Positions 28,544 through 37,461 of a stretch of 64,000 bases of DNA are shown here, in pieces. The notes under the pieces were generated by a model. The model did not search any database. It saw only the letters and a list, made by a program, of their open reading frames with translations, and was not told the origin of the DNA. Origin of the DNA: Evansella caseinilytica (GTDB taxonomy: Bacteria > Bacillota > Bacilli > Bacillales > Salisediminibacteriaceae); contig NZ_FNPI01000015.1 in NCBI RefSeq assembly GCF_900107275.1, positions 1 to 64,000 on the forward strand, in the 5' to 3' direction. The stretch's first letter is position 1. The number at the start of each line of letters is the position of its first letter. The position numbers and the translations under genes are program-made.

Positions 28544-29020
28544 TTGAGTAAAGTATTTGAAGATTATTTTTCTGAATTACAAGCAGATATGGTAGCTATT
28601 TGTTTAGAATACGTTGAAAATAAAGCAGAGGATATTTACATTTACTGTTCCTATGAGCCAGAAATGTATGTTTTTGACGTATTTTTTAAAATAAACAGTC
28701 AATTTGTTTTTAAGCATAACTTAAATGATGCAGTAAATAGCACAAGCACGATAGGTAAGAAAGCATTGATTTATGATACCTCTGAACAAAGGCAAGAAGC
28801 TGTTTTAGATATTGGACTTGAAAATTTAGAAAAAATTCATGAAAAATGTAAAGAATATGGAAAAGAAATGCCTACAGAGATAAAGTTACATTATAATGTG
28901 AAGCAGAATAGTTTAAAAGGAAAATATAGATATGATTTAGTTTATTCAAATGACGAAGAGCTTTTACCAGATGATATTTTCAATTTTTGGTTTGAAGAGG
29001 TAAAAAGTGGAAATTACTGA
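28544..29020 (+). CDS. Immunity protein for the nuclease toxin (DUF600/YezG-like)
   Basis: A 158-residue acidic protein directly after the nuclease toxin. The pattern (KLHYNVKQNSLKGKYRYDL, then DDIFNFWFEEV at the end) resembles DUF600/YezG immunity proteins, the family of EsaG that neutralises EssD. TTG 28544 is the likely start, with AGGGGTG 6 bases upstream; GTG 28535 overlaps that site. Base composition is far more AT-rich than the T7SS genes. Confidence 0.7.
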   Translation: MSKVFEDYFSELQADMVAICLEYVENKAEDIYIYCSYEPEMYVFDVFFKINSQFVFKHNLNDAVNSTSTIGKKALIYDTSEQRQEAVLDIGLENLEKIHEKCKEYGKEMPTEIKLHYNVKQNSLKGKYRYDLVYSNDEELLPDDIFNFWFEEVKSGNY

Positions 29021-29086
29021 AGTGGAAATGTCTTAATTAGTATAAGAGTTCAGCAGTATTCAGGATTATGTTTTAGAATTAACTAC

Positions 29087-29129
29087 AAGCACTTGTTTGT
29101 CTTATTAGGCAACAGGTGTTTTTGTTTTT
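29087..29129 (+). terminator. Terminator after the first toxin-immunity pair
   Basis: A stem AAGCACTTGTT / AACAGGTGTTT with G-U pairs is followed by TTTGTTTTTG. Confidence 0.6.
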
Positions 29130-29183
29130 GTGTTAGAAATTGTTAACTTTGGGCAACATTTGACTATGCTTTGTGAAATTCAT

Positions 29184-29606
29184 AGCTCATGAAGGTAGTA
29201 CCATCATGGAGTATTGATTTAATATTTTGATTTTTAAGAAGTGCGATAAACAGGCGAGATGACATTTTAAGTGGCAGGAAGACTTATGATACTGCAAAAC
29301 CCACAAACTAATGAAAATGACAAAGCTCGTAATGCTAAAGGTGGTAACGATACAGATACATAAAGCTAGTGAATAAAAAGAAAGTGAGGATTTTTTGGAG
29401 AGACAAAAAGAAAATGATTTAATTGAAAATCGAAAGCTCATGATGGTTATACCATCAAGGAGTATCGTTTTAATACTTTACGGGAAATGAATAGGAAAGA
29501 GAAATAGGCGAGATGACATTTTACATGGCAGGAATAGTTATGATATGGAATGGTTGACAAACTAACGAGATTGACAAAGCTCGTGGCGATAAACAAGAGG
29601 TAACGT
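29184..29606. repeat. Pair of diverged direct repeats before the recombinase
   Basis: Two copies of a segment of about 170 bp start 251 bp apart (29184 and 29435). Shared blocks in order are AGCTCATGA(A/T)GGT, ACCATCA(T/A)GGAGTAT, GGCGAGATGACATTTTA, GGCAGGAA and GACAAAGCTCGT. Neither holds a convincing gene. They fill the gap before the serine recombinase and could be its sites or remnants of a lost cassette. Confidence 0.65.
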
Positions 29607-29740
29607 TAAAGGACGTTCTTTTACTGCCTTTGGCATATAAATTTTGTGTTGTATTTTAACTAGAGACGGTCGTATAATACTTGCTATTCGTTTAAAAAGC
29701 GTTACATAAATTTTAATTTTCGTAACGGGAGGGTGAAAAG

Positions 29741-30514
29741 TTGAACATTGTAGGGTATATACGAGTCTCAACTCAAGGGCAGGCAAGAGATGGATATAGC
29801 TTGAAATATCAAGAAGAGGAAATTAAAGCATATTGTAAGGAACAAGGCTTGAGCTTGATACACATCTTTAGAGATGAAGGAATCAGTGGCGCAAAACTGA
29901 ATGAAGAAGCACTAGAAATAGACAGGGTGGGCTTACAGGAAATGTTGGCCCACCTTTCGTCTGTCCAGATTGATTATGTGGTAGTGCTGAACACAAGCCG
30001 ATGGAGGTCAGATATTGTAAAGGTGCTAATACAACGAGAGTTGAAGAAATATGGCTGTGATATAAAAAGCATTGAACAACCATTTTACAGTATTCACAAG
30101 AAAGACCCAAATGATTTTTTGGTAAATGGTTTAATGGAGTTATTAGACCAATATCAACGGCTTGAAATAGCGCTGAAGCTAACGAAAGGAAGAAATAAAA
30201 AGGCAAAAGAAGGTGGATATGCAGGGGGAAGGGTAACATTTGGCTATATGAAACAAAAAGGTGAAAAGGAACTAAAGATACATAACAATCATGCAGAAGT
30301 AGTGAAACGGTTGTTTGAGCTTAAACAGATACATAGAAAATGGTCACTGTCTAGATTGGCAGAAGCATTAAATGATGAAGGCTATCAAACAACGCAAGGG
30401 AAAGCATTTACGAAAGTACAAGTGAAAAGAATTTTAGACCGAAAAAGCTTTTATCAAGGGATATATACATATGGACAAATACAAGCAAATGGGAAACATG
30501 AAGCAATAATTTAA
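29741..30514 (+). CDS. Serine recombinase
   Basis: Serine recombinases cut and rejoin DNA at specific sites through a covalent 5'-phosphoserine. The 257-residue protein has the resolvase N-terminal domain with nucleophile S10 in GYIRVSTQGQA, the YVVVLNTSRWRSD block, and a Recombinase-type DNA-binding domain (GGRVTFGYMK, then SLSRLAEALNDEGYQTTQGK and RILDRKSFYQG). It is shorter than phage integrases (over 450) and lacks the zinc-ribbon coiled coil; it ends at GKHEAII, a plausible natural end for short forms. TTG start behind GGAGGG. It lies directly beside the toxin-tip array and IS110. Confidence 0.88.
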   Translation: MNIVGYIRVSTQGQARDGYSLKYQEEEIKAYCKEQGLSLIHIFRDEGISGAKLNEEALEIDRVGLQEMLAHLSSVQIDYVVVLNTSRWRSDIVKVLIQRELKKYGCDIKSIEQPFYSIHKKDPNDFLVNGLMELLDQYQRLEIALKLTKGRNKKAKEGGYAGGRVTFGYMKQKGEKELKIHNNHAEVVKRLFELKQIHRKWSLSRLAEALNDEGYQTTQGKAFTKVQVKRILDRKSFYQGIYTYGQIQANGKHEAII

Positions 30515-30534
30515 TAGGTTACTTAAAAAAGGGA

Positions 30535-30660
30535 TTCATTTTCTAATAAGTTCTTATGAAGCGATGAAAATGGATAGGCTTTCGTACCAATGCGCATCGG
30601 ATGGTGAACGCTCGAACTAAGGTTGCCGGCATTTTCATTCAATCATTGACAACTGAATAG
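30535..30660 (+). ncRNA. Candidate bridge-RNA region of IS110
   Basis: IS110-type elements are known to make a bridge RNA from the non-coding end before the transposase. This stretch has potential stem-loops (for example around GCGATGAAAATGG and CCAATGCGCATCGGATGG). Exact ends, loops and guide pairs are not resolved. Confidence 0.35.
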
Positions 30661-30671
30661 GAGGATGAACC

Positions 30672-31907
30672 ATGCATGAAAAACAGAAACACATTTATGT
30701 GGGTGTAGACTTACATAAACATCAGCATGTGGCAGTGATTATTAATTGTTGGCAGGAGAAGCTTGATGAAATAAAGGTTGAAAATAAACCGTCCGCTTTC
30801 TCAACATTTTTACTAGATATTGATAAACTGACAGCAGAAGGGTTGACACCTGTATTTGGTTTAGAAGATGTGGGTGGTTACGGTCGAGCACTGGCACAAT
30901 ATCTAACGGACCATGGACAAGTTGTAAAAGAGGTTAACCCAGCACTTTCATATGCTGAACGAAAAAGCCATGTGACCGTACAAAAAAGTGATAGCTGGGA
31001 TGCGGAATGTGTGGCACGAATATTGTTTAACAAACTCAATCAGTTGCCAGACGCTAAACCACACGATTTATTTTGGTCGATACAACAATTGGTCACTAGA
31101 AGAAATGCATTGGTGAAGGCACAAGGTGCATTAAAAAACCAACTTCACATTCAATTGAGTCACCATTACCCTAGCTATAAGAAGTTTTTCTCCGAGGTGG
31201 ATGGGAAAACAGCTTTAGCATTTTGGGAACGATACCCTTCGCCGTCTTGTTTAGAAGGTATGAGTATAAAACAATTGACCACCTTCTTATTAGAAGTGAG
31301 CAATAATACTTGTTCGGTGAAAAAAGCGAATGAAATATTGAAGCTAGTAATAGAAGATGGGAACACAACAAAAGAACATCAAGAAACACGAAACTTTTTG
31401 GTAGAAAGCATTGTCCGCCATATTTTGTTTGGAAAGCAGGAAATAGGAAAGGTGGAAAGAGAATTAAAAGAGTTAATGAGCTTACTAGACTTTCAACTAG
31501 ACTCCATGCCAGGCATTGACCTCGTTACAGCATCTGCCTTAATTGCGGAAATAGGTGACGTTAGACGTTTTCCGAATGCCAACAAATTAGCACGATTTGC
31601 GGGGATTGCGCCTGTTTACTTTGGCTCTGGTGGGAAAGGCAAGGAACAAAAAAGCAAACAGGGAAATCGGGCGCTGCACGCTTTATTTTACAACTTGGCA
31701 GTGCAACAAGTGCAAGTAGCTAAAGGAAGTAAACTACCGAGGAACCCTGTGTTTCATGCTTATTATCAACGAAAACTAAAAGAAGGCAAAACAAAGGGAC
31801 AAGCAATGGTATGCATTATGAGAAGGCTTGTAAATATTATCTATGGCATGATGAAACATAAAACAGCCTATAAATTGCCGATAGTACAAGAAAAGGAAGT
31901 AGTTTAA
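30672..31907 (+). CDS. IS110 family transposase
   Basis: The 411-residue protein has the N-terminal DEDD RuvC-like domain (YVGVDLHKHQH with D13, FGLEDVGGYG, KSDSWDAECVA) and the C-terminal Transposase_20-type domain (DSMPGIDLVTASALIAEIGD, FAGIAPVYFGSGG with the catalytic serine region). Length is typical. The gene is uninterrupted, so the element may be active. AGGAGGATG precedes the start. Confidence 0.95.
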   Translation: MHEKQKHIYVGVDLHKHQHVAVIINCWQEKLDEIKVENKPSAFSTFLLDIDKLTAEGLTPVFGLEDVGGYGRALAQYLTDHGQVVKEVNPALSYAERKSHVTVQKSDSWDAECVARILFNKLNQLPDAKPHDLFWSIQQLVTRRNALVKAQGALKNQLHIQLSHHYPSYKKFFSEVDGKTALAFWERYPSPSCLEGMSIKQLTTFLLEVSNNTCSVKKANEILKLVIEDGNTTKEHQETRNFLVESIVRHILFGKQEIGKVERELKELMSLLDFQLDSMPGIDLVTASALIAEIGDVRRFPNANKLARFAGIAPVYFGSGGKGKEQKSKQGNRALHALFYNLAVQQVQVAKGSKLPRNPVFHAYYQRKLKEGKTKGQAMVCIMRRLVNIIYGMMKHKTAYKLPIVQEKEVV

Positions 31908-31962
31908 TAGGGTGGTAAAATGGCTGATTTTTTTATTTTTAGCTTTTAAGATTACAACATAG

Positions 31963-32382
31963 GGTATAGATAATGCTAAATATAAAAAAATCTCTGAAAC
32001 GCCTGCAGAAGATGTAAATAAATGGTGGAAGGAAGAAATGCGGTACAGTGAACCTCCCTATAAGACGGGTACACTTACTCAAGAAATCCAGTTAACAGAA
32101 AAAAGTACCTTTGTTCGAGTATACGACGGGGAAAATTCCGGTATGTATGGTGGTTGGTTTATGAAAGCTGATGATATTAAGGGACTAACACCGTCGCAAA
32201 TACAAGATAAATTCGCATTGCCCACAACCCCAAAGTTTGTAGCAAACGTTGAATTAGATGCAGGAACAAGAATACGGACAGGAACTGTAAATCCACTCTT
32301 CGGTTTTGAAGGTGGTGGACAACAATTTGATTTAATGGGACAGCGTGTTGGTAATTTTACAAATCCAAGACCTTTACCGTGA
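31963..32382 (+). pseudogene. 5'-truncated polymorphic toxin tip
   Basis: An open frame without its own start reads from a stop at 31960 through KWWKEEMRYSEPPYKTGTL to GGQQFDLMGQRVGNFTNPRPL. The order GGWFMKAD, LPTTPKFVA, GTRIRTG and a GGG-x-QF end is that of a C-terminal toxin domain common in firmicute LXG-type and other polymorphic toxins. The backbone is missing, probably removed by the IS110 event. The matching immunity gene follows after 13 bases. Confidence 0.7.
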
Positions 32383-32395
32383 AGGAGTGAATAAA

Positions 32396-32743
32396 TTGTC
32401 GATAAAGTTTAACCAATATGATAACGAGCTAGTAGTAGAAAATAATAAAATAGTTTTTGAACACGATATACGCTATGTAGTAGAAGTAAATGACACTTTA
32501 ATCGTTTTACTTGAAATACCTAACAACACTAGCTACCTGAATAATGTATTTGGAATTAATAAAAATGGGGAAATAAAGTGGCGTATTCAGAATGTTGCTG
32601 ATGTTTTCCCTGTAAAAAACCAGTTGCCATTTGAAAACCTGATGGTGAATGGTACTGGTGTTTTTGTGTCTGACTTTTACGGTAGAAGGTTCTCGTTAAA
32701 CCCAACTAATGGAGAGATATTTGCAAGTGATGTTGTAAGATAA
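32396..32743 (+). CDS. Immunity protein (unassigned family)
   Basis: A 115-residue protein starting with TTG behind GAAGGAGTG. No signal peptide or membrane segment. It follows the truncated toxin tip at 31963 as immunity genes do. It has a beta-rich, repeat-like pattern (EVNDTLIVLLEI, NGEIKW, NGTGVFVSDF, NPTNGEIFA). Family not recognised; role from position. Confidence 0.65.
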   Translation: MSIKFNQYDNELVVENNKIVFEHDIRYVVEVNDTLIVLLEIPNNTSYLNNVFGINKNGEIKWRIQNVADVFPVKNQLPFENLMVNGTGVFVSDFYGRRFSLNPTNGEIFASDVVR

Positions 32744-32774
32744 TATCAAGTTTATTTTTGACATCATGGGATAG

Positions 32775-32942
32775 TACAAAAAATACCGTGAAAAAAACAA
32801 TTTAACATGGCATGAACTAAATGATGTTAAAACAATGCAACTTGTACCAACAAAAATAAATAGTGAATTCGGACACTTGGGTGGTGTAGGAGAGATAAAC
32901 GCAGGGGCATTTGGACCTGGAGGATTTGCAAATAATCAATGA
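32775..32942 (+). pseudogene. Toxin-tip fragment, HNH/WHH-type nuclease
   Basis: An open frame of 55 codons from a stop at 32772 reads YKKYREKNNLTWHELND then QLVPTKINSEFGHLGGV. This is the pattern of the HNH/Endo VII fold WHH/GH-type toxin tips. Everything upstream of the tip is missing and there is no start codon with a ribosome site. The next gene is a probable immunity gene 14 bases on. Confidence 0.65.
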
Positions 32943-32956
32943 GAGGAGATTATAAA

Positions 32957-33424
32957 ATGACTATAAATGATTCAGTTTTTGGTGAACTTGAGTATGAATA
33001 TGGGTGGGCTAAGAATAATACAGTTCATTTTCTTGGGAAAAAAACTGAAATAGATTTGATGATAGATGGTGAAGAAGATGGTAATTTTGATGACGAGCAA
33101 TATATTGCATATCAATCATTAATGCAGAATTGGAATGAATTACAATTGAGTTTATTGCAACCAATATTAGACTACTATCATCAAAAAAGGTATGAACTAG
33201 GTTATAATATTGAATTTAACGAAGAATATCCTTTAATTGAAACGAAGGAACAATTGCTTGAAAATATAACTCTCTCTGGGATAGTTGTTCCGTATGCGGA
33301 TATTAATGAGGGACGAGATATCAGGTTAATTTTCGATTGTACGTGGGATGAAGAAAATGGTTTAGGGGTTCGTCTTATAAATGAAAAAGTAACCGAAGTA
33401 GGTTATCAAGATGTTGCGATTTAA
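32957..33424 (+). CDS. Immunity protein (DUF6985/DUF2004-like)
   Basis: A 155-residue acidic protein, start ATG 32957 with GAGAGGAG 8 bases upstream. The pattern FGELEYEYGWAKNN, then a GEEDGNFDDEQ helix start and a final FDCTWDEENGLGVRLINEK strand pair is like the DUF6985/DUF2004 group often found beside HNH toxin tips. Family naming is tentative; the immunity role is from position after the WHH fragment. Confidence 0.65.
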   Translation: MTINDSVFGELEYEYGWAKNNTVHFLGKKTEIDLMIDGEEDGNFDDEQYIAYQSLMQNWNELQLSLLQPILDYYHQKRYELGYNIEFNEEYPLIETKEQLLENITLSGIVVPYADINEGRDIRLIFDCTWDEENGLGVRLINEKVTEVGYQDVAI

Positions 33425-33436
33425 TATCACTATTTG

Positions 33437-33528
33437 TGCGTAATTTAAAGAACCTCAACACGCTTCATTTCTTGGAAATCCACAAGAGATTAAGGAGATA
33501 CATTTTGAGCGAATAAGTGATACGCAAG
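33437..33528 (+). pseudogene. Remnant of a coding tail, repeated at 36540
   Basis: The frame reads EPQHASFLGNPQEIKEIHFE then SDTQDRMGKFRVVF. A homologous piece at 36540-36650 reads EYQHAAFPGNPQEIIK then RDRMGKFHAVL. Several differences between them are silent in this frame, which suggests it once coded. The DNA also matches the 3' end of the gene at 40296-40670 (about 50 bp). Confidence 0.5.
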
Positions 33529-33558
33529 ACCGCATGGGAAAGTTCCGTGTGGTTTTTT
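33529..33558 (+). terminator. Terminator-like hairpin before a toxin stub
   Basis: ACCGCATGG / CCGTGTGGT with G-U pairs followed by six T. The second copy at 36624 has perfect pairing (CCGCATGG/CCATGCGG) and four T. The paired changes keep the stem. Confidence 0.6.
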
Positions 33559-33575
33559 AATAACCTAAACAGAAA

Positions 33576-34327
33576 AAGCGCGTCTGCAAAATGCCAGGGT
33601 ATTTATCAAGGACACGACACGCCTGGCGAAAGAAAAGCTAATAAATGACACAATTGACGCAGCGAGGGCAGGAGACAAAGCGATTACCGCCGCGAAAAAT
33701 ATTATCCCGTCCCGAAAAACAATGGCAGTGGATGATTTAGGGAATTTATTTCATGTTCCAGCAGAGAACAAACATACTCTGGAGAAGTTGACCACGAACA
33801 AGTTCAAGCCGGATGGAGTGGGTGTTGGGAGTGGAGCAAATTTCAGTAATGCTGCCAGTGGTGCGGGGAATGTTTTAGATAATATAAAAATTATAGATGG
33901 TAAAGTTGGTGGTAAAATACCAGTAGATGATTTTAAAGAAATTAGAAAAGCATCTCTTCATAATGTCAATAGCGATTCTATGACTCTAGGTAAGTATACC
34001 CCAACCATAGAACAAGGAGTTGAAAATTGGGCAAAGCCCGGACCGGACTCTTATATAAAAAAAGCGGGAGGAAATTCAACTTATTTCGATCTAGGTAGCG
34101 AATGGAGTAATATTCAAAAGAAATATAATTTAACAAATGATGAAATGTTTGAGTACTTTAACGTACCTGCACTTGATGATGCCGTTAGTAGAGGGAAAGT
34201 AATTAAGTTTTCGCACGACCCTCGACTATATCCAGATAGCTATTTATCTCAAGAATGGCAGTATTTAAAGGAAACGCATGGATTTAAAACATTAAAATTA
34301 AAAGGAGATGTTTGGATTGCAAAATAA
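33576..34327 (+). pseudogene. Silent toxin cassette 1: backbone stub plus C-terminal toxin domain
   Basis: The frame opens after a stop near 33566 and has no ribosome site. The first 80 residues (ARLQNARVFIKDTTRLAKEK to FKPDGVGVG) are the linker of the full-length toxin at 26790; from 33653 to 33828 the DNA is identical to 27843-28018. The tip then differs completely: NVNSDSMTLGKY, YFDLGSEWSNIQKKY, MFEYFNVPALDDAVSRGK, FSHDPRL and a final KGDVWIAK. This is a pattern I know from other polymorphic toxins but cannot name. An internal ATG at 33722 exists without a ribosome site. The immunity gene overlaps its end. Confidence 0.78.
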
Positions 34328-34658
34328 AAATAGTGAGACAATTTCAGATGAGATAATAGATAAATTAAGTGAATACTATCAAAAAGGTATTGATGATTTT
34401 GCAGTACTAAGAGCGACTGATTCTCCATATACAATGTTTCAAATAGAGTTTGTGATGTATAAGTATTTCAATATTGTTTTAAATTATGACAGAGGAAGGT
34501 TTGGTTGTAGTATATTAAATGGAAATAAATACTTACCATTAGAAAATAGTCAAAAATGGTATGATAAAGCTGATATGAATGTATTTTTAAAAGAGTTAGA
34601 TGAACAGATAAAACTTAGAATCCCAGATAAATTTTTAGAATTTTATGGATGGAAATAA
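34317..34658 (+). CDS. Immunity protein for silent cassette 1
   Basis: A 113-residue acidic protein. TTG 34317 is chosen because AAAAGGAG lies 9 bases upstream; ATG 34308 abuts that site. It overlaps the toxin end by 11 bases, so it is coupled to the tip. Family not recognised. It would still be made from this site even if the tip is silent, provided the region is transcribed. Confidence 0.7.
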   Translation: MQNKNSETISDEIIDKLSEYYQKGIDDFAVLRATDSPYTMFQIEFVMYKYFNIVLNYDRGRFGCSILNGNKYLPLENSQKWYDKADMNVFLKELDEQIKLRIPDKFLEFYGWK

Positions 34659-34691
34659 AAACCATATCAACAGTCGCTAGATAAATAAACT

Positions 34692-34733
34692 GCTCCTGAA
34701 TCCTTGACAATGTAGATTTAGGGGCTTTTTTTT
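34692..34733 (+). terminator. Terminator after cassette 1
   Basis: GCTCCTGAATC / GATTTAGGGGC (G-U pairs) followed by eight T. From here to 35004 I see no gene. Confidence 0.75.
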
Positions 34734-35007
34734 CAGGAGGAGCAAGCTCAAATAAAGGATTACAAATAGATTATCAGTGATAACAAGAGGGAATTCGACT
34801 TATAGACTTATACTGCCGTAAAGATTTGATGTTGTTTAGCATTAGGGTTGTACAATGTAATAAAATTTTGTCTTCAAAAGAAAAATGATTTTACTGTAAT
34901 CGATTCATTGTTCTCAGATTTGATTCCAAGAAGCGTCCGTTTTCATCTCCATATCTTGAATGAGTAAGAGAGTTCATCCACTGATTAAAATGTGATTCCA
35001 ACCTTTG

Positions 35008-36078
35008 ATGGAAGTTAATAAAAGGTATTTCCCACTACAAGGCACTGTCCGATTAGGCAATCACGCCTTTGACCTTGGTCAATTCGGCATGAGAAACGGT
35101 CTCCGGGCAGGCTTACGTCAAGAAATGAAGCATATGAAGGATATGGTCATCGTAGCCGGTCAGCAATCAAAAGCGCGCCTGCAAAATGCCAGGGTATTTA
35201 TCAAGGACACGACACGTCTGGCGAAAGAAAAGCTAATAAATGACACAATTGACGCAGCGAGGGCAGGAGACAAAGCGATCACCGCCGCGAAAAATATTAT
35301 CCCGACCCGAAAAACAATGGCAGTGGATGATTTAGGGAATTTATTTCATGTTCCAGCGGAGAACAAACATACTCTGGAGAAGTTGACCACGAACAAGTTC
35401 AATCCGGATGGGGTGGGTGTTGGGAGTGGAGTTAATTTCAGTAATGCTGTACCATCGCCAAGTAGCTTTAAGAATCAGATTAAAGATGTTTTGAACAAAC
35501 ATCAACTAACCATAGAGGATTTCAATAAATTAAAATTAAAAGCTGTAGATGAATTAACCGATGCTGAAGTTCGTATCATGAAGGAAATTCGCGATTCGGT
35601 ACCACCAATAACAAACGATACGCTTTTGCATAAAACAGTTCCTGCTGCTGATATAAAAAAGTATTTGTCCGGAGAATATGCTGAAATAGGAGGATATGTT
35701 GCTAAAGCTGATGATGTAGCTCATATTAAAAAATATGATGATGTCGTTGAATCATTTCGTTTGGATTATACATGGGATGGAAAGAGGCCTTTCCCAGAAG
35801 GCGGAAATTCATATGGGGTGATTAAATTTTCATCGAACTATGCAGATAATGTTGAGATACCGTATGGAAAACGGTTAGGAGGAGCAAATACAGATGGTCC
35901 ACCTTGCACGCTGAACGGCTTTACAGGTTCTAGAAATGGAGAATTGGTACCAGAATGGCAATTTAATAGCAGGTATGCTCCGAACGATCGAGCAGAATTA
36001 TATGGTGTTACAGATGGGGTAGAAAAACTATTAGCTGTATATGATAGTGACTTAAAAGTCTTCATTCCAGTTAAATAA
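35008..36078 (+). pseudogene. Silent toxin cassette 2: long backbone stub plus C-terminal toxin domain
   Basis: The 356-residue frame begins MEVNKRYFPLQGTVRLG with no ribosome site. From 35043 it follows the backbone of the toxin at 26790 (27640 onward; GNHAFDLGQFGM, then RNGLRAGLRQEMKHMKDM) with a few differences, so it lacks the N-terminal secretion domain. The tip (residues about 145-356) contains TLLHKTVPAADIKKYLSGEY, EIGGYVAKADD, FRLDYTWDGKRPF, IPYGKRLGG and ends DSDLKVFIPVK. I do not know this domain's activity. A decayed relative is at 38725. It could be functional only after recombination with the complete gene. Confidence 0.75.
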
Positions 36079-36096
36079 TAAAAGGGAGTATTCAAT

Positions 36097-36504
36097 ATGG
36101 AGAAAGGTCTCTTTGCTGTATATAAAAATAAAACTTATAAAGTTAGTAATATAAATGGAAATATCATCAGATTAGTAAGCCAAGATAAAATTGATTTGAA
36201 CAATGACTTTAATGAAAAAAAATATCCTAGTAACATTCAAAATAAGGATAGTTTACCTAAACTATTTATAAAAGAAGTAAAGAGAGCAGAAATTGATGAA
36301 ATTTACGAAATTGATTATGATGCAAAGTACAAAGGAAAAGTTTATAGTTTAAGTTTTAATAAACAAAACTCAGAATTTTGGCTTGGAACTAATGATGCGG
36401 AGCTTGCAAGAAAATATGGTTTTGAACGTACTGACAAATACTATTACGAGAAACGGGTAGAATTAACCGAAATTGAAATCATAAAAAAGAAGAAGAACAT
36501 GTAA
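36097..36504 (+). CDS. Immunity protein for silent cassette 2
   Basis: A 135-residue, lysine-rich soluble protein 18 bases after cassette 2, with a GGGAG site upstream. It contains FAVYKNKTYKVSN and DYDAKYKGKVYSLSF. A frame-shifted relative at 39229 follows the decayed relative of the same toxin tip, so toxin and partner have stayed together as a pair. Family not recognised. Confidence 0.72.
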   Translation: MEKGLFAVYKNKTYKVSNINGNIIRLVSQDKIDLNNDFNEKKYPSNIQNKDSLPKLFIKEVKRAEIDEIYEIDYDAKYKGKVYSLSFNKQNSEFWLGTNDAELARKYGFERTDKYYYEKRVELTEIEIIKKKKNM

Positions 36505-36539
36505 TTTAGAATTAAAGAAAGAAATTGTCAACATTAGGA

Positions 36540-36651
36540 TTGCGTCATTCAAACGAGTATCAACATGCTGCATTTCCTGGAAACCCGCAAGAAATCATTA
36601 AAACAACTAGAGCGGATAAACGAGACCGCATGGGAAAATTCCATGCGGTTT
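36540..36651 (+). repeat. Second copy of the coding-tail and terminator unit
   Basis: It matches 33437-33558: the frame RHSNEYQHAAFPGNPQEI, then the CCGCATGG/CCATGCGG hairpin at 36625-36647 with TTTT. Both copies lie directly before a toxin stub, so the duplicated unit is tail, hairpin and stub. Confidence 0.65.
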
Positions 36652-36678
36652 TAAATAACTTAACCAGAGTGAGAAAAA

Positions 36679-37441
36679 TGCCAGGGTATTAACGACACGC
36701 CTGGCGAAAGAAAAGCTAATAAACGATACGATTGACGCAGCGAGGGCAGGAGACAAAGCGATTACCGCCGCGAAAAATATTATCCCGTCCCGAAAAACAA
36801 TGGCAGTGGATGATTTAGGGAATTTATTTCATGTTCCAGCAGAGAACAAACATACTCTGGAGAAGTTGACCACGAACAAGTTCAAGCCGGATGGAGTGGG
36901 TGTTGGTGGGGGTCTAGTTAACGATGTAGGTGAAGCTAAAAAGCTAATTTCACAAGCAGATAGGAATAAGCTAAACGGTTGGAAGTATGCTCCGAATGAC
37001 GAACTTTATTTAAAGTACAAAGATGTTTATGATAATCCTAAATATTTCAATCAAGAAACAGGAGATATAACCTGGCCAGGAACCAAAGGAGATCCAAATA
37101 TAGACGGATTTGTAAATGGAGAATATAAAATAGAGACACTTAAACCAGGTACGGAAATTGATAGATATGGAAGTAATCCTAGTGGTCAATATTTCTCGCC
37201 GGCAGGATCAAGTTATGAAAGCAGAGCGTTACCACCGCATATGTCGGAACAACCTTACACAAAATATCGTGTTGTAAAAGATTTTGATGTTAAGTCTGGG
37301 AAAATAGCTCCATGGTTTGATGAGGTTGGAGGTGGAATACAATTTAATTCTCAAATAAAAATACTTGATAAATATGGAGATGCATATGATGCGACTGTAG
37401 AGAATTTAGTTAAATTGGGTTATATCAAGAAAATAGATTGA
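36679..37441 (+). pseudogene. Silent toxin cassette 3: stub plus TNT-type NAD+ glycohydrolase tip
   Basis: The stub (36679-36906) again copies the linker of the toxin at 26790 and is identical to it over 36731-36906. It has a small deletion near 36693 that breaks the frame upstream. The tip (36907-37441) has the TNT signature: WPGTKGDPNIDGF, LKPGTEIDRYGS, GQYFSPAGSSYESRALPPHM, YRVVKDFDVKSGKIAPWFDE and GGGIQF. TNT domains of tuberculosis necrotizing toxin type hydrolyse NAD+. An ATG at 36800 is in frame but has no ribosome site, so the gene looks silent. Confidence 0.85.
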
Positions 37442-37461
37442 CTATGAAAGGGAGATTAAAT

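Larger units (their letters stand above)
30530..31950 (+). mobile_element. IS110-family insertion sequence (ends approximate)
   Basis: The element contains the transposase at 30672-31907 and a 5' non-coding region of about 140 bp with several short hairpins. IS110 elements lack terminal inverted repeats, so the ends are estimated. The right boundary falls before the in-frame toxin fragment at 31963, which has lost its 5' part. Confidence 0.7.

Noticed and set aside
30515-30671. Serine recombinase as truncated by IS110
   Set aside because: Its end (GKHEAII and stop) looks like a natural end for short members, so I do not call it truncated, though this is not certain.
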